The position numbers were made by a program, and so were the translations under genes. Below are positions 1 through 8,400 of a stretch of DNA of 33,381 nt, one piece after another. The notes under the pieces are model-generated. The model saw only the letters and a list, made by a program, of their open reading frames with translations. It made no database searches and was not told the origin of the DNA. Source of the stretch: a virus. The first letter of the stretch is position 1, and every line of letters begins with the position of its first letter. Location: IMG/VR virus record IMGVR_UViG_3300010354_000315, positions 1-33,381 of that record, one strand, 5' to 3'.

Positions 1-1
1 A

Positions 2-391
2 GGAGAAATCCCAGTAAATTATATGGGAAGAATTATAAAATTACCGGGAGATAGAACATATGAAGATTGGACTATCACTGTTCTAAACGATGAAGGGCTA
101 AAAATGCGCCACTTCTTCGAAGACTGGAATAGAAAATTTAATAATCACGTAGCTAATGCACAAGCAGAAAATCATATGTCTCTCATAAGAGGACAAGATG
201 CTATTGTTAGACAGTTAGACAGAACCCACACATCAACGAGAGAATATAAATTACACAACATTTGGTGTGATAACGTTTCGGCTGTTGATCTATCATATGA
301 TACACCAGACACAATATCCGAATTCACTGTGACATTAAAGTATCAATACTTTACTGTACCAAACGGAACTGGTGGAAACATTACAACCTAA
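2..391 (+). CDS. 19: Tail tube protein gp19, 5'-truncated by the window edge
   Basis: Monomer that stacks as hexameric rings to build the inner tail tube through which DNA passes. The reading frame is open from base 2, so the ATG at 23 is probably internal: the residues before it (EIPVNYMGR) continue a match to T4 gp19 (KIPVGFMNR), followed by GDRTYEDWTITVLNDEG against T4 GDRTFDDWTVTVMNDEA. The C-terminus ends in alternating beta-strand residues (EFTVTLKYQYFTV), as in T4. T4 gp19 has 163 residues; about 130 are visible here, so roughly 40 to 50 residues lie upstream. It is followed 18 bases later by the portal gene, as in T4-like phages. Identification is by remembered family sequence and is firm; only the start is missing. 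Confidence 0.93.
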   Translation, partial: GEIPVNYMGRIIKLPGDRTYEDWTITVLNDEGLKMRHFFEDWNRKFNNHVANAQAENHMSLIRGQDAIVRQLDRTHTSTREYKLHNIWCDNVSAVDLSYDTPDTISEFTVTLKYQYFTVPNGTGGNITT

Positions 392-409
392 TTTTAGGAT
401 ATTTTTATT

Positions 410-2059
410 ATGGCATTTAATTTTTTCGGATTCGAATTTGGTAAGTCTAAACAAGAGAAGCCCCTTTCATTTGCCCCGCCTCCATTAGATGACGGGGCTT
501 CTTTTGTTGAGGCAGGCGGTCTTCAAGGTTATTATATAGATCTTGATGGCACTCTGCGTTCAGATTCTGATTTAATTAGAAAATATAGAGAAATGAGTTT
601 ACATGCAGAAGTGGACATGGCAATTTCTAGCATTATAAATGATTTTATAACAGAAGATGCTAAAGGAATATTTGTAAAATTAAACACAGATAGAGTAAAC
701 TTACCATATCCTATTAGAAAAATAATAATTGAAGAGTTCAATGAAGTTTTAAAATTATTAGATTTCAATAGAAAAGGATTTGAAATAGCAAGAAGATGGT
801 ATATTGATGGTAAACTATATTATCATCAAATTTTACACGATGATCCTAAAATGGGTCTAAGAGAACTTAGACAAATAGATCCACTGAAAATAAAAAAAAT
901 AAAAGAAGTAACAGATAAAACACGTTTAAACAACGTTGATATGATTACAGATTACATCGAATATTATGTTTATACCCCATATGAAAAAACAAACAGTTAT
1001 ATAACATCAAACGAATCTATACAAGGACTAAGAATATCTGCAGATGCAATTAATTATGTGCATTCTGGATTATATGATTCAGTCTCAAGACGTATAGTTA
1101 GCCATTTACACAAGGCTATTAAGCCACTCAATCAATTGAGAATGATTGAGGATGCTACAGTAATCTATCGTGTTTCTAGAGCACCAGAACGTCGCGTGTT
1201 TTATATAGACGTTGGATCTCTGCCAAAAGTAAAAGCAGAACAATATTTACGCGATCAGATGAATCGCTATCGAAATAAAATTGTTTATGATGCTGGAACT
1301 GGAGAAATTAGAGATGATAAGAAGCATATGTCTATGCTTGAAGATTTTTGGCTACCACGCAGAGAAGGCGGTAAAGGTACAGAAATTTCAACATTGCCTG
1401 CTGGACAAAACTTGGGTGAAATGGCAGACGTAGAATATTTCCAAAAGAAATTATATATGTCATTAAATATACCAATAACCCGTATGCAAGCAGATAATGG
1501 ATTTAATATGGGTCGTTCATCTGAAATTACTAGAGATGAATTAAAATTTGCAAAATTTATAGACCGTATGCGTGTAAAATTTGCTGAATTGTTCACTAAT
1601 TTCTTAAGAACACAATTATTGGCAAAGGGTATAATGAATGATGTCGATTGGAAGGATATTGAACAAAATCTAAAGGTTGAATTTTCAACCGATTCTTACT
1701 TTCAAGAGTCTAAACAAACAGAATTAATAAAAGAAAGATTGGGAGTTTTACGAGAAGTTGCAGATTATTCTGGTAAATTCTTTTCAGATAAATGGATACG
1801 TAAAAACATTCTTCGACAAACAGATGATGAAATTGAAGAAATTGATCGTGAAATTGAAGAAGAGAAGGCCATACAAACTGCAGAAATTGAGGCTCAGGCA
1901 GCACAACAGCAAACTGAAGCCGCAGCCGAAGCTGAACAACAAGCCCAATCAGGTGGAACAGCTGAACAACCACCACAACAAGAAACTGCCCCAGCAAAAC
2001 AAGAAGTTCAGGAGCAACCTATAACTAAAAATATTTACGACGTAAGTGATTTGCTCTGA
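410..2059 (+). CDS. 20: Portal vertex protein gp20
   Basis: Forms the dodecameric portal at one capsid vertex, which nucleates head assembly, anchors the packaging motor and joins the tail. The 549 residues compare with 524 in T4. Recognisable family segments are DLDGTLRSDSDLIRKYREM near residue 45, the PEVD-like stretch HAEVDMAISSIINDFI, and the central RAPERRVFYIDVGSLPKVKAEQ region with the LPAGQNLGEMADVEYFQ clip/stem region after it. The C-terminal 60 residues are a low-complexity Gln/Glu/Ala/Pro tail (about residues 480-535), probably disordered and longer than in T4. The start at 410 follows an AGGA ribosome site. It lies between gp19 and an accessory island; in T4 and cyanophages the core genes 67/68/21 follow directly. 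Confidence 0.97.
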   Translation: MAFNFFGFEFGKSKQEKPLSFAPPPLDDGASFVEAGGLQGYYIDLDGTLRSDSDLIRKYREMSLHAEVDMAISSIINDFITEDAKGIFVKLNTDRVNLPYPIRKIIIEEFNEVLKLLDFNRKGFEIARRWYIDGKLYYHQILHDDPKMGLRELRQIDPLKIKKIKEVTDKTRLNNVDMITDYIEYYVYTPYEKTNSYITSNESIQGLRISADAINYVHSGLYDSVSRRIVSHLHKAIKPLNQLRMIEDATVIYRVSRAPERRVFYIDVGSLPKVKAEQYLRDQMNRYRNKIVYDAGTGEIRDDKKHMSMLEDFWLPRREGGKGTEISTLPAGQNLGEMADVEYFQKKLYMSLNIPITRMQADNGFNMGRSSEITRDELKFAKFIDRMRVKFAELFTNFLRTQLLAKGIMNDVDWKDIEQNLKVEFSTDSYFQESKQTELIKERLGVLREVADYSGKFFSDKWIRKNILRQTDDEIEEIDREIEEEKAIQTAEIEAQAAQQQTEAAAEAEQQAQSGGTAEQPPQQETAPAKQEVQEQPITKNIYDVSDLL

Positions 2060-2060
2060 A

Positions 2061-2068
2061 TATAAATA
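2061..2068 (+). promoter_or_regulatory. Late promoter box TATAAATA
   Basis: Exact match to the T4 late-promoter -10 octamer recognised by the gp55 sigma factor. It sits just after the portal stop codon and 20 bases before the next start, with an AGGAG ribosome site between. The expected transcription start would give a short leader for the 569-residue structural protein and the island behind it. Confidence 0.75.
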
Positions 2069-2088
2069 CTACCAAATAGGAGATTTTT

Positions 2089-3798
2089 ATGCCTGCAGCA
2101 TATTACGATTTATACGGCGAAGAAGGTGCATTTTTTGTATTAAAATTAAATTTATTAGATAAAGATGGGAAACCTGTAAATTTATCAGATTCTACCAAAG
2201 GATTTTATGTTCCAGAGGAACTGCAAGCATTGGGTATTCAATCTTCCGAAATACAATCTATAAATGGAAGATTGCAATTAAAATCTAATATTTTTAATGA
2301 AGATTCTATAATATTATTTAAGAGTGATGGCCCAACCACATCTGAAGGGTCAATTATATTAAAAGACAGTTTAAATAATAAAACTTTAGATCATAATATA
2401 TTAATTCATAAAAAATTAACCAGAACAACTCTAATTTTAGGTCAATTGGAAGGCATGGAATTAGTTGAACCGGGAATAGGATTGGTTCCACAAAATTTAA
2501 TAGTCACTGATGTTAAGGGAACTACTTATAGAATTACAACATCTAAATTAGGAAATCCTGACACAGAAGCAACATATCATAGTGCAGATAAACCGTATCC
2601 AAGAACACGATTATATACAACTGGAGGAAATTTTGGTGTATGTGATTACACACTTTCAAATGTGACAATAAATAAAGTTAATACCAAAGCATCATATTCT
2701 GAAGGAGAAATATTAGATCTAAATGTTGGAGCAGGCGGATTTCCGTGTGTATATTACACTTATGGCGCAAGTGAAGGTATAGGCACAGAAGATCCAATAG
2801 AAACTGAAAATTTAATCTACTATTTATCTGTGACTTCCTTATACGGTGCAGCAACTCCACAAGTTCCCAATCAAGGAGATATAATACCGTTTACAGGAGT
2901 AATAAATGGACAAACTGTAACTTTACCTTTTACAGTAGCAGTCAGATATGGTGGAACCCCACGGGAGGGTCGTTGGGATGCAGTATTTGGTTTATGGTAT
3001 GGTGGTGATACTTCTACTGGAGATTTTAAATCATATACAAAATTACAACAATTTTTTTCTACTGTATCTAGAACTAATAATATTACATTTACGCGCCAGA
3101 ATTGGAATGACGGTACCCCAAAGGGGTCAATTCCGGCTGGTGCAGGAACCGGAGTAATACAGGCACTAGGTGGTGCCCATGCAGTTTATTGTGGTGATAA
3201 ATCACAATGGAAGAACCCCCCAAATGCAGATGTTTTTAACACAGCAGCACAAAAATCATTAACATTAAATAATTTTCAAATAGATCCTAGAGTTATTACT
3301 GATATTGGTGGCAATCCTTCATCGGGGCCTTCAGGATCTGCAGAAAAAAGATTATATTTTTTATCTTGCTCTAAACAACAAAAATACTTAAACCAATGGG
3401 ATGGTTGGGCAGACGGGTTTGCACAATGTGGATGTTTAATGAAAATATATGCCGGAGCAGATAATACTGCAATAGAAACAATGAACACAAGAATAGTGGA
3501 TGAAGTAGCCACATCAGTTTTACCTGATGCAATATATGATTTAAAATCGGGCACAACTGGAGGCGTACCATCTGGAAAATTTATGAATGGAGTTGAAGTA
3601 CAAGATGGAAGAGATCTTATGCGTTATGTTACTCCAAAAATTAAAGTAACATCAGTATCCCAAAAAGACGTAAGCATTTTAGGAACGCATTTTTATGATC
3701 TAGAATTAGACTTTGTTGTTACCGGAGCAAATGCAGGCACTTATACAATAAGAATGATGCAAGGAAAGTTTACAATTTCACCAGAGGTAAGTTTCTAA
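2089..3798 (+). CDS. Putative structural protein, 569 residues, function unknown
   Basis: I do not recognise a named family. The protein is rich in Gly, Thr, Ser and Asn with many short beta-strand patterns, no membrane segment and no signal peptide, which suits a virion surface or baseplate/fibre component. Its first 45 residues (MPAAYYDLYGEEGAFF, then KDGKPVNL) resemble the first 40 residues of the small protein at 28982-29371 (MPAGIFDI, then DVAINLTG), so both may start with the same beta-rich attachment domain; this is weak. The second half has a Cys-containing patch (FLSCSKQQ, FAQCGC near residues 425-452). It is preceded by a late promoter box and AGGAG ribosome site, and its stop overlaps the next start by one base, so it belongs to the late structural island. 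Confidence 0.7.
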   Translation: MPAAYYDLYGEEGAFFVLKLNLLDKDGKPVNLSDSTKGFYVPEELQALGIQSSEIQSINGRLQLKSNIFNEDSIILFKSDGPTTSEGSIILKDSLNNKTLDHNILIHKKLTRTTLILGQLEGMELVEPGIGLVPQNLIVTDVKGTTYRITTSKLGNPDTEATYHSADKPYPRTRLYTTGGNFGVCDYTLSNVTINKVNTKASYSEGEILDLNVGAGGFPCVYYTYGASEGIGTEDPIETENLIYYLSVTSLYGAATPQVPNQGDIIPFTGVINGQTVTLPFTVAVRYGGTPREGRWDAVFGLWYGGDTSTGDFKSYTKLQQFFSTVSRTNNITFTRQNWNDGTPKGSIPAGAGTGVIQALGGAHAVYCGDKSQWKNPPNADVFNTAAQKSLTLNNFQIDPRVITDIGGNPSSGPSGSAEKRLYFLSCSKQQKYLNQWDGWADGFAQCGCLMKIYAGADNTAIETMNTRIVDEVATSVLPDAIYDLKSGTTGGVPSGKFMNGVEVQDGRDLMRYVTPKIKVTSVSQKDVSILGTHFYDLELDFVVTGANAGTYTIRMMQGKFTISPEVSF

Positions 3799-4022
3799 TG
3801 GCATATCTTGTAGTAATAGCAAAACAACCAAAAACTGTTTTTGAACTTTCAGAAAATAATTATTCTGTTAAAGATACATCTTTTGTTAAATCTAGACCAA
3901 TAGATTTGACACAAGATCCGGATTATGAAAGAATAACGCAAACAGTATCATTATTTGCACCACCAAGCAATATATTAGGTTGTGATGAAACGTACAATGT
4001 GATAAATGTATGTAATGAATAA
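3798..4022 (+). CDS. Small 74-residue protein ending in a shared Cys module
   Basis: No known family recognised. The start overlaps the preceding stop (TAATG), indicating translational coupling. Its last 17 residues carry NILGCDETYNV followed by NVC (Cys62 and Cys72), then stop. The same pattern appears at residues 53-69 of the 205-residue protein (NLLGCADSFFV, then C69) and residues 18-34 of the 2002-residue protein (NLLGCDESFDV, then C34), where it is followed at once by Pro/Ser linker. So this protein looks like the stand-alone form of the N-terminal module, or a truncated relative that has lost its linker and distal domains. A role in docking these proteins to the virion is inference. Confidence 0.7.
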   Translation: MAYLVVIAKQPKTVFELSENNYSVKDTSFVKSRPIDLTQDPDYERITQTVSLFAPPSNILGCDETYNVINVCNE

Positions 4023-4025
4023 AAT

Positions 4026-4033
4026 AATAAATA
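4026..4033 (+). promoter_or_regulatory. Possible late promoter box (AATAAATA)
   Basis: One mismatch to the TATAAATA late box, placed in the 34-base gap between the 74-residue protein and the 205-residue Ser-rich protein, 23 bases before its start. Spacing to the start is like that of the exact boxes elsewhere in the window. The AT-rich background makes chance matches possible. Confidence 0.4.
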
Positions 4034-4056
4034 TAGTTTTATAGGTATTTTTAATT

Positions 4057-4674
4057 ATGAAAAAAGAAAGAAAAATAAAATTAAAAATACAAAATAAAAC
4101 TGTATTTAAGAGTAAAAATGTTTTATTGTTGTTTGATAATGCATTTAAAGAATACGAACCATTAAAATATAAAGACGCATTTTTAAATGAATTAGGTGTA
4201 CAGAGTGCACCTAATTTGTTGGGTTGTGCAGATTCGTTCTTTGTATTAGATGCAGATCCCTGTGATCCTCCTCCACCACCTCCGCCTCCTCCACCACCAA
4301 GTTCGTCCAGTTCGTCCAGTTCGTCTAGTAGTTCTAGTAGTTCTAGTAGCTCTAGTGGTGTTAGTAGCAGCAGTAGTAGTAGAAGAAGTTCTAGTAGCAG
4401 TGGTGGCCCATGCATAATACCCGGATGTTGTTTTAGCACCTGTCAATCATGCGAACTAGCATTAGATGGCACAGGAAGTGTTATCTTTGTAAATGGATGT
4501 CCTGTTTATAATTGTTTTGCTGCTTGTGCAAACGGCTGTAGGGATCCAAATTTGTGTGGTTCTAGTTCATCATCGTCATCATCAAGATCATCGTCATCAT
4601 CCAGCAGTGGTGGCGGAAGCGGATCTACTGGCACAGGAACTAGTGGACAAGGATTGGGAGTAACATTATTATGA
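4057..4674 (+). CDS. Pro/Ser/Cys-rich putative surface protein (205 residues)
   Basis: Unrecognised, but strongly organised. Residues 1-50 are basic and possibly folded; 53-69 carry the shared module NLLGCADSFFV with Cys57 and Cys69; 71-81 are eleven Pro; 82-115 are Ser tracts broken by GV and RR; about 118-167 form a compact domain with about ten cysteines (PGCCFSTCQSCE, CPVYNCFAACANGC) that suggests disulfides or metal binding; 168 onward is a second Ser tract ending in a Gly/Ser/Thr tail. The reading frame is real: the Ser codons mix TCN and AGY types, and the stop overlaps the start of the glycosyltransferase gene (ATGA). Probable role is a small linker-bearing virion surface protein, possibly modified by the neighbouring enzyme. 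Both statements are inference from layout and composition. Confidence 0.75.
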   Translation: MKKERKIKLKIQNKTVFKSKNVLLLFDNAFKEYEPLKYKDAFLNELGVQSAPNLLGCADSFFVLDADPCDPPPPPPPPPPPSSSSSSSSSSSSSSSSSSSGVSSSSSSRRSSSSSGGPCIIPGCCFSTCQSCELALDGTGSVIFVNGCPVYNCFAACANGCRDPNLCGSSSSSSSSRSSSSSSSGGGSGSTGTGTSGQGLGVTLL

Positions 4675-5456
4675 AAATATATCTATCATATTGGCCAAAT
4701 GGTTATGTAAATGGAATGACGGAAGAAGTTATGAATATGCATAAATTGTCTGTTCACTTGGTAAATAAAAATTACGGAGAATGTCATTTGATGACAGATA
4801 AAAAAGGTAAAGAATTATTAAAACATTTGCCTTTTAAATCTATAAGCACAGATTTAGACATAATTTCTAATGTAAGAACACACAATTGGGCTTTAGGTAA
4901 ATTATACACATATTACATGTTATCAAAATATGGCATAAATTTTTTACATTTAGATTATGATGTTTTTTTATGGAAACCTTTACCTGATACCTTTTTACAA
5001 AATTTGATATTTGCACAAAGTATAGATTACCATACACACTTTTATTGTGAAGAAATTTTTCAAAGAGAAGCAAAAAACAAATATTCGGCAAAAAAATTCA
5101 ACAATAATAACATTGCATACAATATGGGTATTTTTGGTGGAAGTGATTTGGATTTTATATCTAAATATTCAGAAGAGGCAATTGAATTGACATTAGATAA
5201 AGAAAATCAAAATTGTTATAATTCTATGGCAAATTGTTTTCATTCTTCAGTGGCGTGCTTTTGTGAGCAAATGTATTTAAGAATAACAGAGCAAAATTAT
5301 AATAAAAAAATAGAATGTTTATTCGGTACTCTAAGTGATCATAAAAAAATGGATAAATTGAGCGTTGAATACGGTTATACCCATTTAATAGGTGAAAAAC
5401 AAAATTTAACAGTTCATAAAAAAATAAAGAAAAGAATAATTGAACTCGGATTATAA
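4671..5456 (+). CDS. Putative GT-A type glycosyltransferase (DUF6734-like)
   Basis: Likely transfers a sugar from a nucleotide-sugar donor. Visible support: an N-terminal beta-strand start (MKIYLSYWP), the segment WALGKLYTYYML at residues 73-84, and FLHLDYDVFLWKPL at 91-104, in which Asp95-x-Asp97 has the form and position of the metal-binding DxD motif of GT-A enzymes such as GT32/GT8 and related bacterial families. NMGIFGG near residue 151 fits the acceptor-side segment of such enzymes. The 261 residues are a normal length. It overlaps both neighbours (ATGA at the start, TAATG at the end), so it is coupled to two poly-serine proteins. That placement suggests Ser O-glycosylation of the fibre linkers, but host-surface modification cannot be excluded. 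I am fairly sure of the fold, unsure of the substrate. Confidence 0.72.
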   Translation: MKIYLSYWPNGYVNGMTEEVMNMHKLSVHLVNKNYGECHLMTDKKGKELLKHLPFKSISTDLDIISNVRTHNWALGKLYTYYMLSKYGINFLHLDYDVFLWKPLPDTFLQNLIFAQSIDYHTHFYCEEIFQREAKNKYSAKKFNNNNIAYNMGIFGGSDLDFISKYSEEAIELTLDKENQNCYNSMANCFHSSVACFCEQMYLRITEQNYNKKIECLFGTLSDHKKMDKLSVEYGYTHLIGEKQNLTVHKKIKKRIIELGL

Positions 5457-8400
5457 TGACAGACCCACGATTAAATGACTGGTTTGTAGATAGAATAACA
5501 CAATCTAACCTTTTAGGTTGTGATGAGAGTTTTGATGTTCCTGTTTTTAATGTATGTGGTCCTGGAGGTCCACCAATATCAAGTTCATCTACTGCACCAC
5601 CCCCTCCGCCACCATCTTCATCGTCATCTTCATCATCGATTTCTTCCAGTTCATCTACTTCTTTAAACTGTTCTATCTTACCATATAAGTTAAGACTTCA
5701 GATGACTGATCATTATTATGTTGTAATGGATGCATCAAAAAACGGTTATCTCTCTGAAGTGCAGATACCTGGTACATTACCTAATAACAAATATTCTTCT
5801 TTTTTTATAAGAGCAGTTCCTGATTCAGGTATTGTTGATTTAACTCTTTGTTGTGATCAATATAATGCAAGATATGCTAGTAATTTAATTAGATTAAATT
5901 TAACAGTTCCTCCAAATTCAGTTCTTGTTAAAAATCTAATAGAAGTTAATAAATTAAATCCTTTATTGTTTAAAAAAGGCCCTTATTATTGGTATAAAGA
6001 AGAGGGATGTGCGTCCGCTTCCCCCGTTTTACTGAATGTTTATGCGTATGCCTTTTTGACTTGGTCTGAAGGCGCAAAAAAATGGTATTTTCAATATTAT
6101 GTTGTTGCTCCTGTGTGTTATACGGGTTCAGGTTGTGATAGTTTCACGGTAGCACCTGCAGATTTTAAATACCCAAACAGCTTTAGTGATCCCTGCATAG
6201 GATTCAATGAATTAAGCATGGATGTTATAGAACCATATAAAACTGTAAAAATACCAAGAATAGAACACGGTTCGTTTTTTACATGTAAAGATGGTTATGA
6301 ACTAGATTTACAATCACCATATCTGATTGAAGTGCCAAGATTTGGTAATAGGCTTGAAGAGTTTACTACTTACGATTTATATCACCAATCACCAGATAGA
6401 AGATCTCGTGGTGAAATAATCAATGAACCAATGATAGCCGAGGGACCGAGAAGATCTATTACCAACTATGCCCCATTTGCTTTGAACTGCAATACTGGTG
6501 CAATAGCACCCCCAAGTGTTCCTGGTGTAGATTGTTTTAATACAGTAGATTATAGATGTTATCAAGATTCTCTTTTTACTAGACTAGGAAGATATTTGCT
6601 AAATGTTGATTTTTATCGTTTTAGAGTTGAAGGTGACGCTTTTGTAAAATATTCGTATTACTATTACAGCACAGAAGTATATTGTTTACAAAAAGAACAA
6701 CCTTCTAGCAGCAGTAGCAGTAGCAGTAGTTCATCCAGACCTACAATTTGTTCTACTGCACCAGAACAAATTACTGTAAAATATACATTAGAAATTCCAA
6801 TTATTGAACAAGAAAATATCGTATATAAAACTTTTATATTCCAACAAACATTATATGCATTAAACATACAATATGTTAATTATCCAGTTTATAGTGCACT
6901 AAAACCAACAAAAACAACAACAAACAGCCCAAATAAAACAATAAAAATATTAGATTCAGAAGGGTTTAATGAGGCATCTGCACTATTTGATGTTGATGTT
7001 TGGGGACATATTAATGCATATGGCGTATTTGAAGATGGAGTTATAAAATATAAATTTGGGTTAACTTTTTATCACTCAGGAATATCTTGTAATAGTTATG
7101 ACAGTTCAGGTGTAAATTGTTTAGATTGCCCATACGAAAATAGAATTCCGACTCCAATAACATCTGTTGACTACACATATGATCAAGCAAAACAGATATA
7201 TGAGCAACAAGGAAGTTTTACTCCAAAATATAAGTTAACAGATGAAGCATGTAATTCTGTTATATTAACTTGTCCAGAAAAACTATGCCCAATCGGAACA
7301 GAAATACAAGAACTTTTTAAATTAAATGTTCAAAAATTATGTAGTGCTACACCGGATTCAGAAAAAATTTCATATATTGAAGCAGAACTTGTAAACACAA
7401 ATCCGGATGTTTGGATTCCCGGAAGAATTATAGATTCAGCAAATTATACTTGTCCGTCTGGTGGATTTTGGGATAGAGTAGTTTCTGTCGAGTTTATTGA
7501 CCTAGAAGATCCTGTTTGCAGATCTTCTTCTAGTTCTTCTAGTAGTTCGTCTTCTAGTTCTTCTAGTAGTTCGTCTTCTAGTTCTTCTAGTAGTTCATCT
7601 TCTAGTAGTCGTTGTCCTACAGCACCAGAATATATTCAAATATTTCATACATTAGAGGTAACCTCTTTTTATAATATAGGTGCACCAACACCAGAAACAA
7701 AATTATTTTGGTTCGTAGAAACCTTATATCCTTATCAATTAGAATATAATACTAATCCGGTGTATCTTCCACTTCAAGCTTCTGCTGCCATTGATGTTGG
7801 AGGTTTCCCAGACACAACAGTAAAAGTACCAACCTCTACATTTAATTTTCCAGCAAGTGGTGTTTTAGATTCGCCTGTTTGGTCCACGTCTATATTATAC
7901 CCACAAACTATAGGCGGAGTTACAAAATATTATTATAAAAGACACTTAAATACTCAAACTGGGGGTTGCACCGTTTTAACTGCAGGGTCTTGTTTATCAC
8001 AATGTCCAACTGACAGACAAATATTAACACCGGTGGTCCCCAAGATATATGATGGTAGCACAGAATTAACATCAGTATATAATCGTTTATATGTTCAAAA
8101 TTTAAAACCACTTTTTGTAATATCCACTGCAACTCCGGTTTGCACAGATACAAATCCGAATCCACCTGCAGTTGGAACATGTTGTTCTACGCTATTATTG
8201 CCAAATGAAACAACAGTCACGTTAATGCCTCTTTCGTTTACAAGAGATGGAACAACTGCGGAATATTGGAACACGGATACCGGAGAACTATTAGAATCCA
8301 ATCCATCAAATTGGAATAATCGTATGGTTTTATATGACGTAACCACAGGAGATGGCACTCCTTATCGTATTAGGAGGAAAATAGAATTAGATCTTGTTCA

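Noticed and set aside
1758-2024. 88-codon + strand frame inside the portal gene
   Set aside because: Out-of-frame shadow of the Gln/Glu-rich portal tail; overlaps a firmly identified gene and has no ribosome site.
3975-4446. Minus-strand open frames with Leu or Thr/Arg runs opposite the poly-Ser gene
   Set aside because: They are the complement of the Ser/Pro codon tracts, with no ribosome site or sensible composition; all real genes here are on the + strand.
7526-7597. Repeat tract considered as CRISPR-like
   Set aside because: Units are directly abutting with no spacers and encode Ser in frame within a long gene.
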